This document shows positions 16,616 to 25,889 of a stretch of 64,000 nucleotides of DNA, piece after piece. Under the pieces are notes generated by a model. It saw only the letters and a program-made list of their open reading frames with translations. It did no database searches and was not told the DNA's origin. Each line of letters begins with the position of its first letter. The stretch's first letter is position 1. This stretch comes from Planctomycetaceae bacterium. Its GTDB lineage: Bacteria > Planctomycetota > Planctomycetia > Pirellulales > Lacipirellulaceae. Location of the stretch: the NCBI GenBank assembly GCA_002702655.1, contig PABB01000018.1, positions 124,001-188,000 on the forward strand. Reading direction: 5' to 3'. The translations under genes were made by a program, and so were the position numbers.

Positions 16616-16698
16616 TAGCCGGCGGCACACCTGCCGCCGGGATGGCGTAGGAGGCCGCTTCGTCTCGCTGCTCCCGGCGGCAAGTGTGCCGCCGGCTA
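16616..16698. repeat. Paired inverted repeat, family 7 (AGCCGGCGGCACAC type)
   Basis: The arms at 16616-16642 and 16672-16698 are 27-base reverse complements with one mismatch, and each arm is itself palindromic (ggcggca...tgccgcc). It lies between the lipoprotein gene and the low-complexity gene. Confidence 0.88.
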
Positions 16699-16751
16699 TC
16701 GTACGGCGACGAGGGTAGGCGCCTGCGTCTGCCGACCGCTGGCAGCCGTCC

Positions 16752-16780
16752 TTTTCGGTTCGCGAATCTGGCCCTATACT
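16752..16780 (+). promoter_or_regulatory. Candidate promoter of the acidic/Arg-rich gene
   Basis: TTTTCG (16752-16757), 17 bases, then TATACT (16775-16780). The -10 is good and the -35 is weak. It stands about 80 bases before ATG 16863. Confidence 0.35.
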
Positions 16781-16862
16781 GACCGGAATGCACGGTGGTC
16801 GCGGCGTCCCGCTACGGGGCCGGCCGGCGTGCGCGACTTCACCGAATGGCCGCAGCTTGGCG

Positions 16863-18134
16863 ATGGACGACGCAAAGAAAGACTCCTCCTGGGACAAATT
16901 GGCGCAGGACCTGGGCGCTCAGCCGACTGAGGATGCCGATCAGCGGCGCCGCCCGGCAGTCAGCTTCGAGTTCACCCCGCCCGCCGTGCCGGCCGACGTG
17001 CCGGCGGCCAAACCGAGCGACTGGAACGCTTTGGCTGGCGAGTTGGGGCTGGAAGTCCCCGACGAGCCGGAACCCGAGCCGCCGCCGACCGCTCCCGCCG
17101 AACCCAAAGCGGCAGCGGAGCCTAAAGCAACGGCGGAACCAACCGACGAGGTCTCGGCCTGGCAAGGCGCCGAGCCGGGCGAAGGGGACATTCTGCCGGT
17201 GGACGCAGAGGCTCTTCAGGACGACGAGGTCGATGAGAACGGCAGTTACGCCGAGGCGACCGCCCTGGACGAACCGTCGGAGTTGGAGTCGCTTGACGAG
17301 GACGATCTGCTGACCGCCGATCTGCCAGAGGCGGAGCAGGACGACGACGAGGACGATGCGGCGCTCAGCGGCGAGGCGGCCCGCACTGCGTTCGACGCCC
17401 TGTTCGAGGCGGGGTCGTTCGCCGCATTGGGCAGCGCCTTCGACTCGGACGAAGCGGAAGAGGCCCGTCTGGGGGCCTTCGACGATTTGGGCGACGACGA
17501 AGACGAGGACGAGTTTGCCGGCCCCGCCGACGAGGACGAGGACGACTCGTCGCTGGAAAGCGAAGTCGACGGAAGCCGCGCCGCGGAATCGTCGGACGAG
17601 GATGCTGAGGCCGACGAAGCAGAAGATCGTCCGCGCCGTCGCCGTCGCCGCCGTCGCCGCGGCGGTCGTGGTCGCGGTCGCGGCGACAAGGACCGTTCCG
17701 ACGAGGAACAAGCGGGCGACGATTCGGAGTTGGAGGGCGAGTCTGACGAGGGCGAATCCGCCGCGGACGATGCTGCTGGCGCGGACGACGGAGCCGACGA
17801 AGGCGACGAGGGCGGCAAGCCCAAACGCCGCCGCCGCCGCCGCGGTCGTCGTCGCAAGCGGACCGACGAGGACGGCGAGTCGTCGGCCGACGAATCCGAC
17901 GAGAGCCAGGACGAAGATTTGGACGACGACTTGGGCGACGACGCAGCGGATGACGAGGGTCGCAAGCCGGCCCGGGGACGTTCCCCCTCGCACAAGAACA
18001 TCCCGACCTGGTCCGAGGCGATCGGCGTGATGGTCGATGCCAACCTCGCTTCGCGCAAGTCGAATCCCGAACGCCAGGGCGGTCGCGGGCGCTCGCGCGG
18101 CGGTCGCCGCCGCGGCGGCAAACGGTCGTCGTAG
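16863..18134 (+). CDS. Highly charged low-complexity protein (alternating acidic and Arg-rich blocks)
   Basis: This 423-residue protein is almost certainly disordered. After a short N-terminal part (SSWDKLAQDLGAQP, WNALAGELGLEVP, which look like a repeated motif) come long Asp/Glu runs. Two Arg-rich blocks (near residues 259-275 and 324-338) break the acidic tracts. A short conserved-looking motif follows (HKNIPTWSEAIGVMVDANLASR) and then an RG-rich tail (GGRGRSRGGRRRGGK). I chose ATG 16863, where the protein starts MDDAKKDSSW; a longer frame exists upstream. Acidic and Arg/Gly-rich tracts suggest RNA or ribosome interaction, but this is inference. No domain family is recognised. Confidence 0.72.
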   Translation: MDDAKKDSSWDKLAQDLGAQPTEDADQRRRPAVSFEFTPPAVPADVPAAKPSDWNALAGELGLEVPDEPEPEPPPTAPAEPKAAAEPKATAEPTDEVSAWQGAEPGEGDILPVDAEALQDDEVDENGSYAEATALDEPSELESLDEDDLLTADLPEAEQDDDEDDAALSGEAARTAFDALFEAGSFAALGSAFDSDEAEEARLGAFDDLGDDEDEDEFAGPADEDEDDSSLESEVDGSRAAESSDEDAEADEAEDRPRRRRRRRRRGGRGRGRGDKDRSDEEQAGDDSELEGESDEGESAADDAAGADDGADEGDEGGKPKRRRRRRGRRRKRTDEDGESSADESDESQDEDLDDDLGDDAADDEGRKPARGRSPSHKNIPTWSEAIGVMVDANLASRKSNPERQGGRGRSRGGRRRGGKRSS

Positions 18135-18334
18135 TCGCGTGACGCGGTGCATGCGATTCCGCCCGCAGAAATCAATTCGCGCAGCGAACGCACCGCCAGT
18201 AGCGCGGCTACCTGCGCCGCGATCGAAACCGGGTGGCAAGAGGTCCCCAGGGCGGAGCGCTCCTGGGCATGCGGCGGCCAGCGCGTTAATCTGCGGTCAA
18301 CCCCGCTCCCCGGCCCGCAATTGCGAGAATTCTC

Positions 18335-19981
18335 ATGGCCGCCAGCTTCACCATTTCTGGTCGCCTTGTCGACATCCTGGGCAAACAGACCGCCCCCGTG
18401 CAGGTGTCCGTCGCCGACGGCCGCATCGCCGATATCACCCGATTGGATGATTTGCCAGCCGACGCCGGGTTTCTGTCTCCGGGGCTGATCGACGCTCACG
18501 TGCACATCGAAAGCTCGATGCTCGCGCCGACCGAGTTTGCGCGGGCGGCGGTGGTGCATGGTACGGTGGCTACGGTGAGCGATCCGCACGAAATCGGCAA
18601 CGTGCTGGGCGTCCCGGGCGTGCACTACATGCTGGACAACGCGGCCGAGTCGCCGTTGAAGTTCCACTTTGGCGCGCCCTCGTGCGTCCCGGCCACCACG
18701 TTCGAGACCGCGGGCGCCACAATCACGGTGGCGGAGGTGGAAACGCTGCTGGACGACCCGCGGATCGGGTATCTCAGCGAGATGATGAACTTCCCCGGCG
18801 TGTTGGCCGGCGATCCCGAGTGCCTCGCCAAGATTGCCGCGGCCCAACAGCGCGGCAAGCCGGTGGACGGTCATGCCCCCGGCTTGCGCGGCGAGCAAGC
18901 CGCCGCCTACGTCGCGGCCGGCATGACGACCGATCACGAGTGCTTCACCAAGGAGGAGGCGCTCGACAAACTGGCCGCGGGCTGCAAGATCTCCATCCGC
19001 GAGGGCTCCGCGGCGCGCAACTTCGACGCCCTGTACACGTTGCTGGCCGAGCATCCCGGCATGGTCATGCTCTGCAGCGATGACAAACATCCCGACGAAT
19101 TGTCGACCGGCCACATCGACGCGCTGGTGCGTCGCGCCGTGGCCGGGGGGATCGAGCCCTTCGACGCACTGCGGGCAGCGTGTCTTGTGCCGATCGAACA
19201 CTACGGCATGAATGTCGGTCGTTTGCGCGTGGGCGATCCGGCCGACCTGATCGAGGTGACTTCCCTGACTGAATTCCGCGTTCGCCGCACGTGGATCGAC
19301 GGTCAGCTGGTCGCCCAAGACGGCCGGACGCTGCTCCCGCAGTCGTCCCCAACTGCCGTGAACAAGTTCGCCGCTACGCATGTGAGCCCCGACGATCTGC
19401 GCGTTGCGGCGCAACCCGGGCGGAAACTGCAGGTGATTGAAGCGCTTGACGGACAACTCATCACAAATCGGTTGTCGGTCGAGCCGCTGGTCGACGAGGG
19501 CGCCGTGTTGAGCGATCCGGCTCGCGACGTGCTCAAGATGGTGGTGGTGAATCGCTACCGCCAGGCGGCCCCCGCAGTGGCGTTCGTGAAGAATTTTGGC
19601 CTGACCAGCGGGGCGATGGCCTCCAGCGTGGCGCACGATTCGCACAACGTGATTGCCGTTGGCGCCAGCGACGACGATCTGGCCGCCGCCATCAATGCGG
19701 TCATGGACGCCACCGGGGGGCTCTCGGCGGTCAGCCACGCCACAGGCGACCACTGGGTCCTGCCGCTGCCGGTCGCCGGGTTGATGGCAACCGGCACGTG
19801 CGCCGAGGTGGGGCACGCCTACCAGGAATTGGACGCCGCGGTGAAGAGTTGGGGCTCGACCCTGCGGGCGCCTTACATGACGCTCAGCTTCATGGCGCTG
19901 CTGGTGATTCCGGCGCTGAAGCTCAGCGACCAGGGGCTGTTCGATGGCGCCGCGTTCGAGTTCACGCCGCTGCTGGCATGA
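18335..19981 (+). CDS. ade: Adenine deaminase
   Basis: This 548-residue amidohydrolase converts adenine to hypoxanthine and ammonia in purine salvage. It has the family metal motif LIDAHVHIESSM, TVATVSDPHEIGNVLG, the EMMNFPGVLAGDPE segment and DGHAPGLRG. It also has ITTDHE-like MTTDHECFTKEEAL and the CSDDKHPDEL metal ligands. The C-terminal part has HDSHNVIAVGASDDDLAAAIN, typical of Ade rather than of hydantoinase-type relatives. Length fits (about 550-590). No neighbouring purine gene is seen. The start is the first Met of the conserved N-terminal beta-strand. Confidence 0.92.
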   Translation: MAASFTISGRLVDILGKQTAPVQVSVADGRIADITRLDDLPADAGFLSPGLIDAHVHIESSMLAPTEFARAAVVHGTVATVSDPHEIGNVLGVPGVHYMLDNAAESPLKFHFGAPSCVPATTFETAGATITVAEVETLLDDPRIGYLSEMMNFPGVLAGDPECLAKIAAAQQRGKPVDGHAPGLRGEQAAAYVAAGMTTDHECFTKEEALDKLAAGCKISIREGSAARNFDALYTLLAEHPGMVMLCSDDKHPDELSTGHIDALVRRAVAGGIEPFDALRAACLVPIEHYGMNVGRLRVGDPADLIEVTSLTEFRVRRTWIDGQLVAQDGRTLLPQSSPTAVNKFAATHVSPDDLRVAAQPGRKLQVIEALDGQLITNRLSVEPLVDEGAVLSDPARDVLKMVVVNRYRQAAPAVAFVKNFGLTSGAMASSVAHDSHNVIAVGASDDDLAAAINAVMDATGGLSAVSHATGDHWVLPLPVAGLMATGTCAEVGHAYQELDAAVKSWGSTLRAPYMTLSFMALLVIPALKLSDQGLFDGAAFEFTPLLA

Positions 19982-20465
19982 GGTCGGCATTCACGCACTG
20001 CGATGCGGCATTTGCGCCGATCTCGCCCGCCTGCGCAAAGTCTGCGGTTTTTTCTCGCTCATTCTGCTGTTTCGGCGCCCGAAACTGGGTATTCTGACGG
20101 CTGGGGCGGCTTCGCTTATTGGAAGGCGCGTCACTTATCTACGCTTGGCGAGCGCAGCGGGCCGGGGGGCAGGCTCAAGCGCGGCGCCGAGCCGAGGACT
20201 TTTCGTCAGACTGATCTTTCACGTCCGCCGGCGGTGAGCACGGGGCTGTTTGGTTGCTGGGCAGCTGTTGTTGCCATTCGCGGTTGCCACGGAATTGCTC
20301 GCCGTCGTTGGAGTGAAGGCGGAAACGGACGCGATCGTGTCGCGCGGCCGCCACTGTTGAGCCGTTACGACGCTGCGAAATCGGGGTCGGCGCCGTCGTT
20401 TCTCGACGCGTTCCGGCGCCCTGTTCATGTTCATCTTGCGCACCTATTGGGAGGGCTCCGCGGCT
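19982..20465. other. Intergenic region upstream of the fused PEP-CTERM gene
   Basis: These 484 bases hold one perfect short hairpin (arms of 7 bases around CGC at 20069-20085) with no T-run behind it. A ribosome site GGGAGGG (20449-20455) stands before ATG 20466. No gene and no paired repeat of the types seen elsewhere. Confidence 0.4.
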
Positions 20466-23402
20466 ATGAACTCACGAATTTATTCGACCACTCAGAAGTT
20501 GGGGCTTGGCGGAACATTCCGGCGAATCGTGCGCACAGGTACGCCGGCGATCAAACTTGGGCTGCTAGTGGCAGCGGCGGGCGTATTGTCCGCGTCGCCC
20601 GCCAACGGTCAATTGGCTCATCGATATTCCTTTACAACCGACGCGTCGGACTCCGTGGGCGGCGCCAACGGCACGGTCGTCGACGCCGGCACGACGGCCA
20701 ACTTTGCGTTCACCGCGGGAGCGCTGGACTTCTCGGCCAACACGGGCGAGCCGTCCAACGCCATTGTCGAGAACGCCTATCTTGATCTCCCCAACGGAAT
20801 CGTGTCGTCGGCCGCAGCGGCCGGCGTGTCGGGCGCCGTGGCGTTTGAGTGGTGGGCGACGGTGTCCGAGACCCGCACGTGGCAGCGGCTGGGCGATTTT
20901 GGCTCGAGCGACGGCGGCGAGGATGCGTCCACTGGCGGCGGCGGAGTGGACTACCTCATGATGGCGGCCAATTCGGGACGCGCGGGCGATGGCATCGAAA
21001 TCACCAATCACGTGGCTGGCGCCGAGCCGGCGATTGCGGTCACCACCGGCGCCACGCCGGTCGGCGTCCCGCAGCATGTTTTGGCGGTCTACAACCACAA
21101 CGACCCGCGCGGTTTCACCCCTCAAGGGGCCAATGGCACCATGACGCTGTACGTCAACGGCGACCTCGTGGGTTACGCGGGCGTTCATCCCAACATGGAT
21201 CTGAACACCTTCAACGACGTCAACAACTGGCTCGGCCGGTCGCAATGGCCCGATCCGCTGTTCGACGGTTCGTACGACGAGTTCCGCATCTACAACACCG
21301 CCCCGTCCCCCGCGTATGCCGCGGCGTCGTTCGCGGCGGGGCCGGATTCCTTGGCCTCGTTCCAGGCGTGGGAGCAGGAGTTCGACATGTCGTTTGTGAT
21401 CGACCGCGACACGGGCGAGATGACGCTGTCGAACAACGACTCCGGCTCGATTGACGTCGTCTACATCAACATTACGTCCGCCAGCGGCGCGCTTGTTCCG
21501 GCGAACTGGCTGAGCGTGACTGACAATTACGATTCGGACAGCGGCGGCAGCTTTGATCCCAACGACACGTGGAGCATCGAAGTCAGTACCAACCAGGAAC
21601 TCAGCGAAGTCGAGTTGTCCGGCAACGGCGGTCAGCTCGGCGGTGCGGGGACGCAGACGAGCATCCAGTTGGGCGCCGCGGGGGCGTGGACCCTCTCTTC
21701 GTATGAAGACGTGGTCGTGTCGGTCCAGCGGCTGCTGCCCGACGGGGTCACGATTGACGAATTCGGCGTGCCAGTGACTTACATCAACGGAATCGACGCC
21801 GCAGGCCGTAGCGACTTGGATATCGACGGCGACGTCGACAGCGACGACTGGATCAAGTTCGCCGCCAACCACCTGGACGACTGGTCCGGTCTGACCGTGG
21901 CCGCCGCGTCGGTGCTGGGCGACATCGACGGCAACCTGGTCAGCGACGTCGACGATTTTCGGCTGTTCCAGACCGACTATGACGCCGCCAACGGGGCGGG
22001 CGCGCTGATGGCGCTGATTGGCGCCGTGCCCGAGCCCTCCGCCGCGGCGGCCGCCGTCGTGTTGGCGACCATGGGCATCGCCGTGCGGCGGCGACGCTCG
22101 TTCCGCGCCGGCGCCAAGGCGTGTTCGTTGATGGCGGCATGCGTCGTCGCGACGTTGCTAGCGGCGCCGACCGCTCGCGCCGCCCTGTCGATTGAGAACG
22201 GCACGTTCGAAGTCGGCATTCCTGACGAGGTGCATCAGGCCGACGTGGCGTCGCCGTGGTTTGATTTCAGCGGCGCCAACTTCTGGGAGAACGCTTGGCA
22301 GATCAGCATCGACGGCATCAGTCCGAATGACACCGCCGTGTTGGCGCTCTCCGCGTTTGCCGCCAACGACACGATCGACGGCGCTGGGCAGAACGGCTAT
22401 GCCTACCAGAATATCGGCACGGCCGACGGCGAAACGTCGGTGACAATCACCTTCGATTGGGGCTCGTTCGACGACGCCGGCGGGCCGCGCGATCTGGGGC
22501 TCACGTTCAGCATTCTGGAATCGGACGGCACGTTCGTGCCCGACAATGCGATCGACGTGTTGGGCGCCACGGGCGTCACGCTGATCGATCAGATGTCCAC
22601 CTCGCAAATGGACGTGCCGGTCAGCGGCGGGTTTAGCGAGTCGTGGACGTTCGATCTGTCCAGCGCCGGCAGCGGCGATCTGTACCTGCGGCTCAATAAC
22701 TTCGAGCCGGTCAGCGGACAGGACCAAACTTGGCTGTACGTTGACAATATCCGCATTCCCGGTCCGACTCTGACGCTGGTCGTGGACGAGACGACGGGCA
22801 ACGCCAAGATTGTCAACCAATCGACGATTCCGCTTTCGTTCGACTACTACACAATCGAAAGCGCCGGCGATGCCCTGAAGACCTCCACGTGGAATAGCCT
22901 GGCCGATCAAGGCGTCGACGCCTCTCTGCCGGCGGACTTCGACGGCAGCGGCACGGTCGATGCCACGGACCTCGCCCAATGGAGCGGCGACTACGGCGCC
23001 AACGGCGATTCCGACGCCGATAGCGACGGCGATTCCGACGGCGCCGATTTTCTGGCTTGGCAAACGCAGGTCGGGCAGTCGCCAGGGCCGGCTGATGGTT
23101 GGCTCGAAGCCGGCAAGTCGGGCTCGTCGCGGATTGGCGAACTGTTCCTGACCGGGCTGACCACCCTGGGTCCCGGCGAAGAGCTGGACCTGGGCGCCCC
23201 GTACGATCCCAGCGTGCTGGGCGTCGGCAACGGCGATCTGGTGTTCCAGTACAGCGAGCCGGGCGGGCCCGTCGAAAGCGGCACCATCGCCTACGGCGCC
23301 GGCGGCGTGGGGGCCGTGCCCGAGCCGGCGGCAGGCGCACTGGCTCTGACCTTGGCCTTGGGGACGCTGTTGGCCCGGGGTTCGACAAGAATTCGCCGGT
23401 AG
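20466..23402 (+). CDS. Fused double PEP-CTERM exported protein (LamG-like half plus duplicated-domain half)
   Basis: This 978-residue protein contains two complete exported-protein plans in one frame. Half one has a signal peptide (ending near ASPANG, residue 48), a LamG/concanavalin-like domain (about 50-290, with RYSFTTDASDSVGG and YDEFRIYNTAPS), and dockerin-like calcium loops (DIDGDVDSDDW, DIDGNLVSDVDDF). It closes with a complete PEP-CTERM tail (VPEP at 521-524, hydrophobic stretch, RRRR at 541-544). Half two resumes with a second signal-like segment (Met556, ending PTARA) and a 191-residue domain also found in the next gene. Another dockerin-like part (DFDGSGTVDATDL) and a second VPEP tail (951 on) follow. 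An internal start at 22131 lacks a clear ribosome site. It could be a real fusion or the loss of a stop between two genes. Confidence 0.75.
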   Translation: MNSRIYSTTQKLGLGGTFRRIVRTGTPAIKLGLLVAAAGVLSASPANGQLAHRYSFTTDASDSVGGANGTVVDAGTTANFAFTAGALDFSANTGEPSNAIVENAYLDLPNGIVSSAAAAGVSGAVAFEWWATVSETRTWQRLGDFGSSDGGEDASTGGGGVDYLMMAANSGRAGDGIEITNHVAGAEPAIAVTTGATPVGVPQHVLAVYNHNDPRGFTPQGANGTMTLYVNGDLVGYAGVHPNMDLNTFNDVNNWLGRSQWPDPLFDGSYDEFRIYNTAPSPAYAAASFAAGPDSLASFQAWEQEFDMSFVIDRDTGEMTLSNNDSGSIDVVYINITSASGALVPANWLSVTDNYDSDSGGSFDPNDTWSIEVSTNQELSEVELSGNGGQLGGAGTQTSIQLGAAGAWTLSSYEDVVVSVQRLLPDGVTIDEFGVPVTYINGIDAAGRSDLDIDGDVDSDDWIKFAANHLDDWSGLTVAAASVLGDIDGNLVSDVDDFRLFQTDYDAANGAGALMALIGAVPEPSAAAAAVVLATMGIAVRRRRSFRAGAKACSLMAACVVATLLAAPTARAALSIENGTFEVGIPDEVHQADVASPWFDFSGANFWENAWQISIDGISPNDTAVLALSAFAANDTIDGAGQNGYAYQNIGTADGETSVTITFDWGSFDDAGGPRDLGLTFSILESDGTFVPDNAIDVLGATGVTLIDQMSTSQMDVPVSGGFSESWTFDLSSAGSGDLYLRLNNFEPVSGQDQTWLYVDNIRIPGPTLTLVVDETTGNAKIVNQSTIPLSFDYYTIESAGDALKTSTWNSLADQGVDASLPADFDGSGTVDATDLAQWSGDYGANGDSDADSDGDSDGADFLAWQTQVGQSPGPADGWLEAGKSGSSRIGELFLTGLTTLGPGEELDLGAPYDPSVLGVGNGDLVFQYSEPGGPVESGTIAYGAGGVGAVPEPAAGALALTLALGTLLARGSTRIRR
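22185..22757 (+). repeat. Tandem duplicated coding segment, copy A
   Basis: These 573 bases (191 codons) are colinear, without any indel, with 23581-24153. The encoded segments are about 80% identical, and long DNA runs are identical. It forms the central domain of the second half of the fused protein. Confidence 0.85.
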
Positions 23403-23481
23403 ATCACGGTCCGGTATTCGGCAGATCGCAGAGAAGAGGCAGACGGCTTCACTGGTTTTGCTTCTGACGAGGAGGAGTGTA

Positions 23482-24234
23482 ATGAGACGAGATGGTAGAA
23501 CGTCGTTCCCGCTATGCCGGCTGGTAGCCGGCGCGGTGGTCGCGGCGATGGCGTGCTGGGCGGGCTCTGCCCAGGCTGTGCTGAACATCGCCAACGGCGA
23601 CTTTGAATCGGGGATTCCCGACGAAGTGCATCAGGCCGACGTGGCGTCGCCGTGGTTCGATTTCAGCGGCGCCAACTTCTGGGAGAACGCCTGGCAGATC
23701 AGCATCGACGGCATCAGCCCCAACGATACGACCGTGTTGGCGCTCTCGGCGTTCGCCGCTGACGATACCGTCGACGGCGTCGGACAGAACGGCTACGCGT
23801 ATCAAGACCTTGGTACGGCTGACGGCGCCACTTCGATGACGCTCCGATTTGACTGGGGGTCGTTCGACGATGCCGGAGGCCCGCGCGACTTGGGCGTCAC
23901 GTTCAGCATTCTCGAATCGGACGGATCGTTCGTCCCCGACGAGCAGACCGACATCCTGGGGGCGACCGGCGTCACTTTGATCAGTCAGAACTCCACGTCT
24001 CAGCTCGACGTTCCGATCAGCGGCATGTTCAGCGAGGAGTGGACGTTCGATCTGAGCAGCGCCGGCAGCGGCAATTTGTATCTCCGGATCAACAGTTTTG
24101 AACCGGTTTCCGGACAGGACCAAGCCTGGGTTTTCGTCGATAATGTCCGGTTCATCCCCGAGCCCGCAACGCTCGCCTTGGCCGGCTGCGGTCTGCTGGG
24201 CCTGGCGGTCGTACGGCGGAGGACGGTCGCGTAG
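23482..24234 (+). CDS. PEP-CTERM exported protein, duplicate of the upstream domain
   Basis: This 250-residue protein has a signal peptide (LVAGAVVAAMACWAGSAQA), the 191-residue domain shared with the second half of the preceding protein, and a short PEP-CTERM tail. The tail (IPEPATLALAGCGLLGLAVVRRR) is the sorting signal recognised by exosortase. The domain is beta-rich with FDWGSFDDAGGPRDLG, SWTFDLSSAGSG-like and NSFEPVSGQDQ strands, resembling carbohydrate-binding jelly rolls, though no family is certain. ATG 23482 follows AGGAGGAG by 4-5 bases. The gene follows its paralogue by 79 bases and ends before a clear terminator. Confidence 0.85.
   Translation: MRRDGRTSFPLCRLVAGAVVAAMACWAGSAQAVLNIANGDFESGIPDEVHQADVASPWFDFSGANFWENAWQISIDGISPNDTTVLALSAFAADDTVDGVGQNGYAYQDLGTADGATSMTLRFDWGSFDDAGGPRDLGVTFSILESDGSFVPDEQTDILGATGVTLISQNSTSQLDVPISGMFSEEWTFDLSSAGSGNLYLRINSFEPVSGQDQAWVFVDNVRFIPEPATLALAGCGLLGLAVVRRRTVA
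23581..24153 (+). repeat. Tandem duplicated coding segment, copy B
   Basis: Colinear with 22185-22757 over 573 bases without gaps; substitutions fall mostly at third positions, so the duplication has been under protein-level constraint. Confidence 0.85.
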
Positions 24235-24266
24235 AGCATTCGCGACATCTGCGACAAGTCATCGAT

Positions 24267-24310
24267 GCCCTCCGAGTTATGGCAAGCGGCTCGGAGGGCT
24301 TCTGTTTGCG
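24267..24310 (+). terminator. Intrinsic terminator after the PEP-CTERM pair
   Basis: A perfect 10-base stem (24267-24276 with 24290-24299, gccctccgag/ctcggagggc) is followed by a moderately T-rich stretch (ttctgtttg). It stands 33 bases after the stop at 24234. Confidence 0.75.
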
Positions 24311-24373
24311 CCAACCGGCAGCAGAGCGGGCGGATCGCCGGGCGCGTGCGAACTGGAGTCGGCAGACCGGCCG

Positions 24374-25885
24374 TCACGGCGCCGGGATGCGCAGCTCGGT
24401 CCGCAATCGCTGCAACTCGGCGGTGAGTTCCGCCTGCACTTCGGCGTACGCGGGATCGCCGTACTTGTTGGCCACTTCCTGCGGGTCGGCCTGCAGGTCG
24501 TACAGCTCCCACGCGTTGATCGGATAGAACCGAATCAGCTTGTGCCGACCGGTGGTCACCCCTTCGTGCTTGTACACCGCGTGATCGCGTTGCCGGCCCT
24601 CGTAGTAGTGGTAGTAGAAGCTTGTTCGCCAGTCGGGCGCCGGCTCGCCGGTCAGTAGCGGTCGCAGGCTGCGGCCCTGCATTTCGGGGGGCGGCTCGAC
24701 CCCCGCGGCGTCGAGAAACGTTTCGGCGAAATCCACGTTGGAGGCAATTCGCGTCTCGACGGCGCCGGCCCGCGCGACCCCCGGCCAGCGCACCACCAGC
24801 GGCGTGCGTAGCGACTGCTCGTACATCATGCGCTTGTCGAACCAGCCGTGCTCGCCCAGGTAAAAGCCCTGGTCGCTGGTGTAGACGACGATCGTATTGT
24901 CGGCCAATCCGCTCTCGTCCAAGTAGTCGAGGACGGCGCCGACGCTGTCGTCCACGCCGGCGATGCATTCCAGATAGTCGCGCAGGTAGTGTTGGTACAT
25001 CCACCGCAGTTTGGCGTCGCCCTGGGGGTTGAGTTGTTGGTATTCAGCCAGTCGCGGATCGATCCGCTGCTCCCACGCGGCCCGCTCTTCGGCTGTCATG
25101 TGCTTGTAGAGCCATTGGCGATGCCCGTCGTCGGGCGCCCACGTTTTCAAATCGGGGCTAAGCCGCATTTGCGTGATTCGCATCTCGGCGTCGCGAGCGG
25201 CGGCGCTGCGCGTGGCGTAGTCGTCCCGCAGCGTCGCCGGTTCGGGGAACGTTCGCGCGGCCGTCTCGCCCAGGTGGTCGACGCCGGGGTTCCACGGCCG
25301 ATGCGGCGCCTTGTGGTGCATCAATAGCGCAAACGGGCGCTCGGCGTCGCGCCCCGCGCGGAGCCACTCGAGCGTAAGCCGCGTGATCACGTCGGTCACG
25401 TACCCGGGCTCTTCCCGCTTGCCGGCCGGCGAGAGGAAGTCGGGTCGGTAGTATTTGCCCTGCCCCGGAAGAATATCCCAGTGGTCGAATCCCGTCGGCT
25501 CGGAACCCAAATGCCACTTGCCGATCATGGCGGTCTGATAACCGGCCCGTTGCAGCAGCTTAGGAAACGTGGTTTGGCTGCCGTCGAACTCGGTGTAGTT
25601 GTCGCGCACCCCGTGGTGGGCGCCGTAGCGCCCGGTGAGCATCGTGGCCCGGCTGGGGCCGCAGATCGAATCGGTCACGTAGCAGCGGTCGAACCGAACG
25701 CCTTCGGCAGCCAACCGGTCGATGTGGGGCGTTGTGTTGAGCGCCGAGCCGTACGCGCCAATCGCCTGATAGGCGTGGTCGTCCGACATGATGAAGATGA
25801 CGTTGGGCCGGGCCGCAAAACTTGCGTTTGACCACAGCAGACCCAGCAGAATCACAACGCACCAGTGGCAACGAACTTTGGGCAT
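24374..25885 (-). CDS. Secreted sulfatase (type I, formylglycine-dependent)
   Basis: This 503-residue sulfatase has a signal peptide (VVILLGLLWSNASFA) and then the family start RPNVIFIMSDDHAYQ with the two calcium-binding Asp (35, 36). The formylglycine motif is C75-G-P-S-R, to be oxidised by a formylglycine-generating enzyme. GKWHLG and a later TSDQGFYLGEHGWFDKR (metal and sulfate contacts) are also clear. It is of the S1 class active on carbohydrate sulfates; the substrate is not readable from sequence. It starts 4 bases after the stop of the secreted glucanase, so the two are surely co-transcribed and probably act on the same polymer outside the cytoplasm. Confidence 0.9.
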   Translation of the reverse strand: MPKVRCHWCVVILLGLLWSNASFAARPNVIFIMSDDHAYQAIGAYGSALNTTPHIDRLAAEGVRFDRCYVTDSICGPSRATMLTGRYGAHHGVRDNYTEFDGSQTTFPKLLQRAGYQTAMIGKWHLGSEPTGFDHWDILPGQGKYYRPDFLSPAGKREEPGYVTDVITRLTLEWLRAGRDAERPFALLMHHKAPHRPWNPGVDHLGETAARTFPEPATLRDDYATRSAAARDAEMRITQMRLSPDLKTWAPDDGHRQWLYKHMTAEERAAWEQRIDPRLAEYQQLNPQGDAKLRWMYQHYLRDYLECIAGVDDSVGAVLDYLDESGLADNTIVVYTSDQGFYLGEHGWFDKRMMYEQSLRTPLVVRWPGVARAGAVETRIASNVDFAETFLDAAGVEPPPEMQGRSLRPLLTGEPAPDWRTSFYYHYYEGRQRDHAVYKHEGVTTGRHKLIRFYPINAWELYDLQADPQEVANKYGDPAYAEVQAELTAELQRLRTELRIPAP

Positions 25886-25889
25886 GACG

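Noticed and set aside
17246-19990. A 914-codon open frame on the minus strand opposite the charge-block gene and ade
   Set aside because: It is antisense to two genes with clear protein-level signals, and its translation is low-complexity Ser/Ala/Arg without domains; long antisense frames are common in such GC-rich sequence.
20069-20085. Perfect 7-base hairpin after ade considered as a terminator
   Set aside because: No T-run follows on either side close enough to make an intrinsic terminator.
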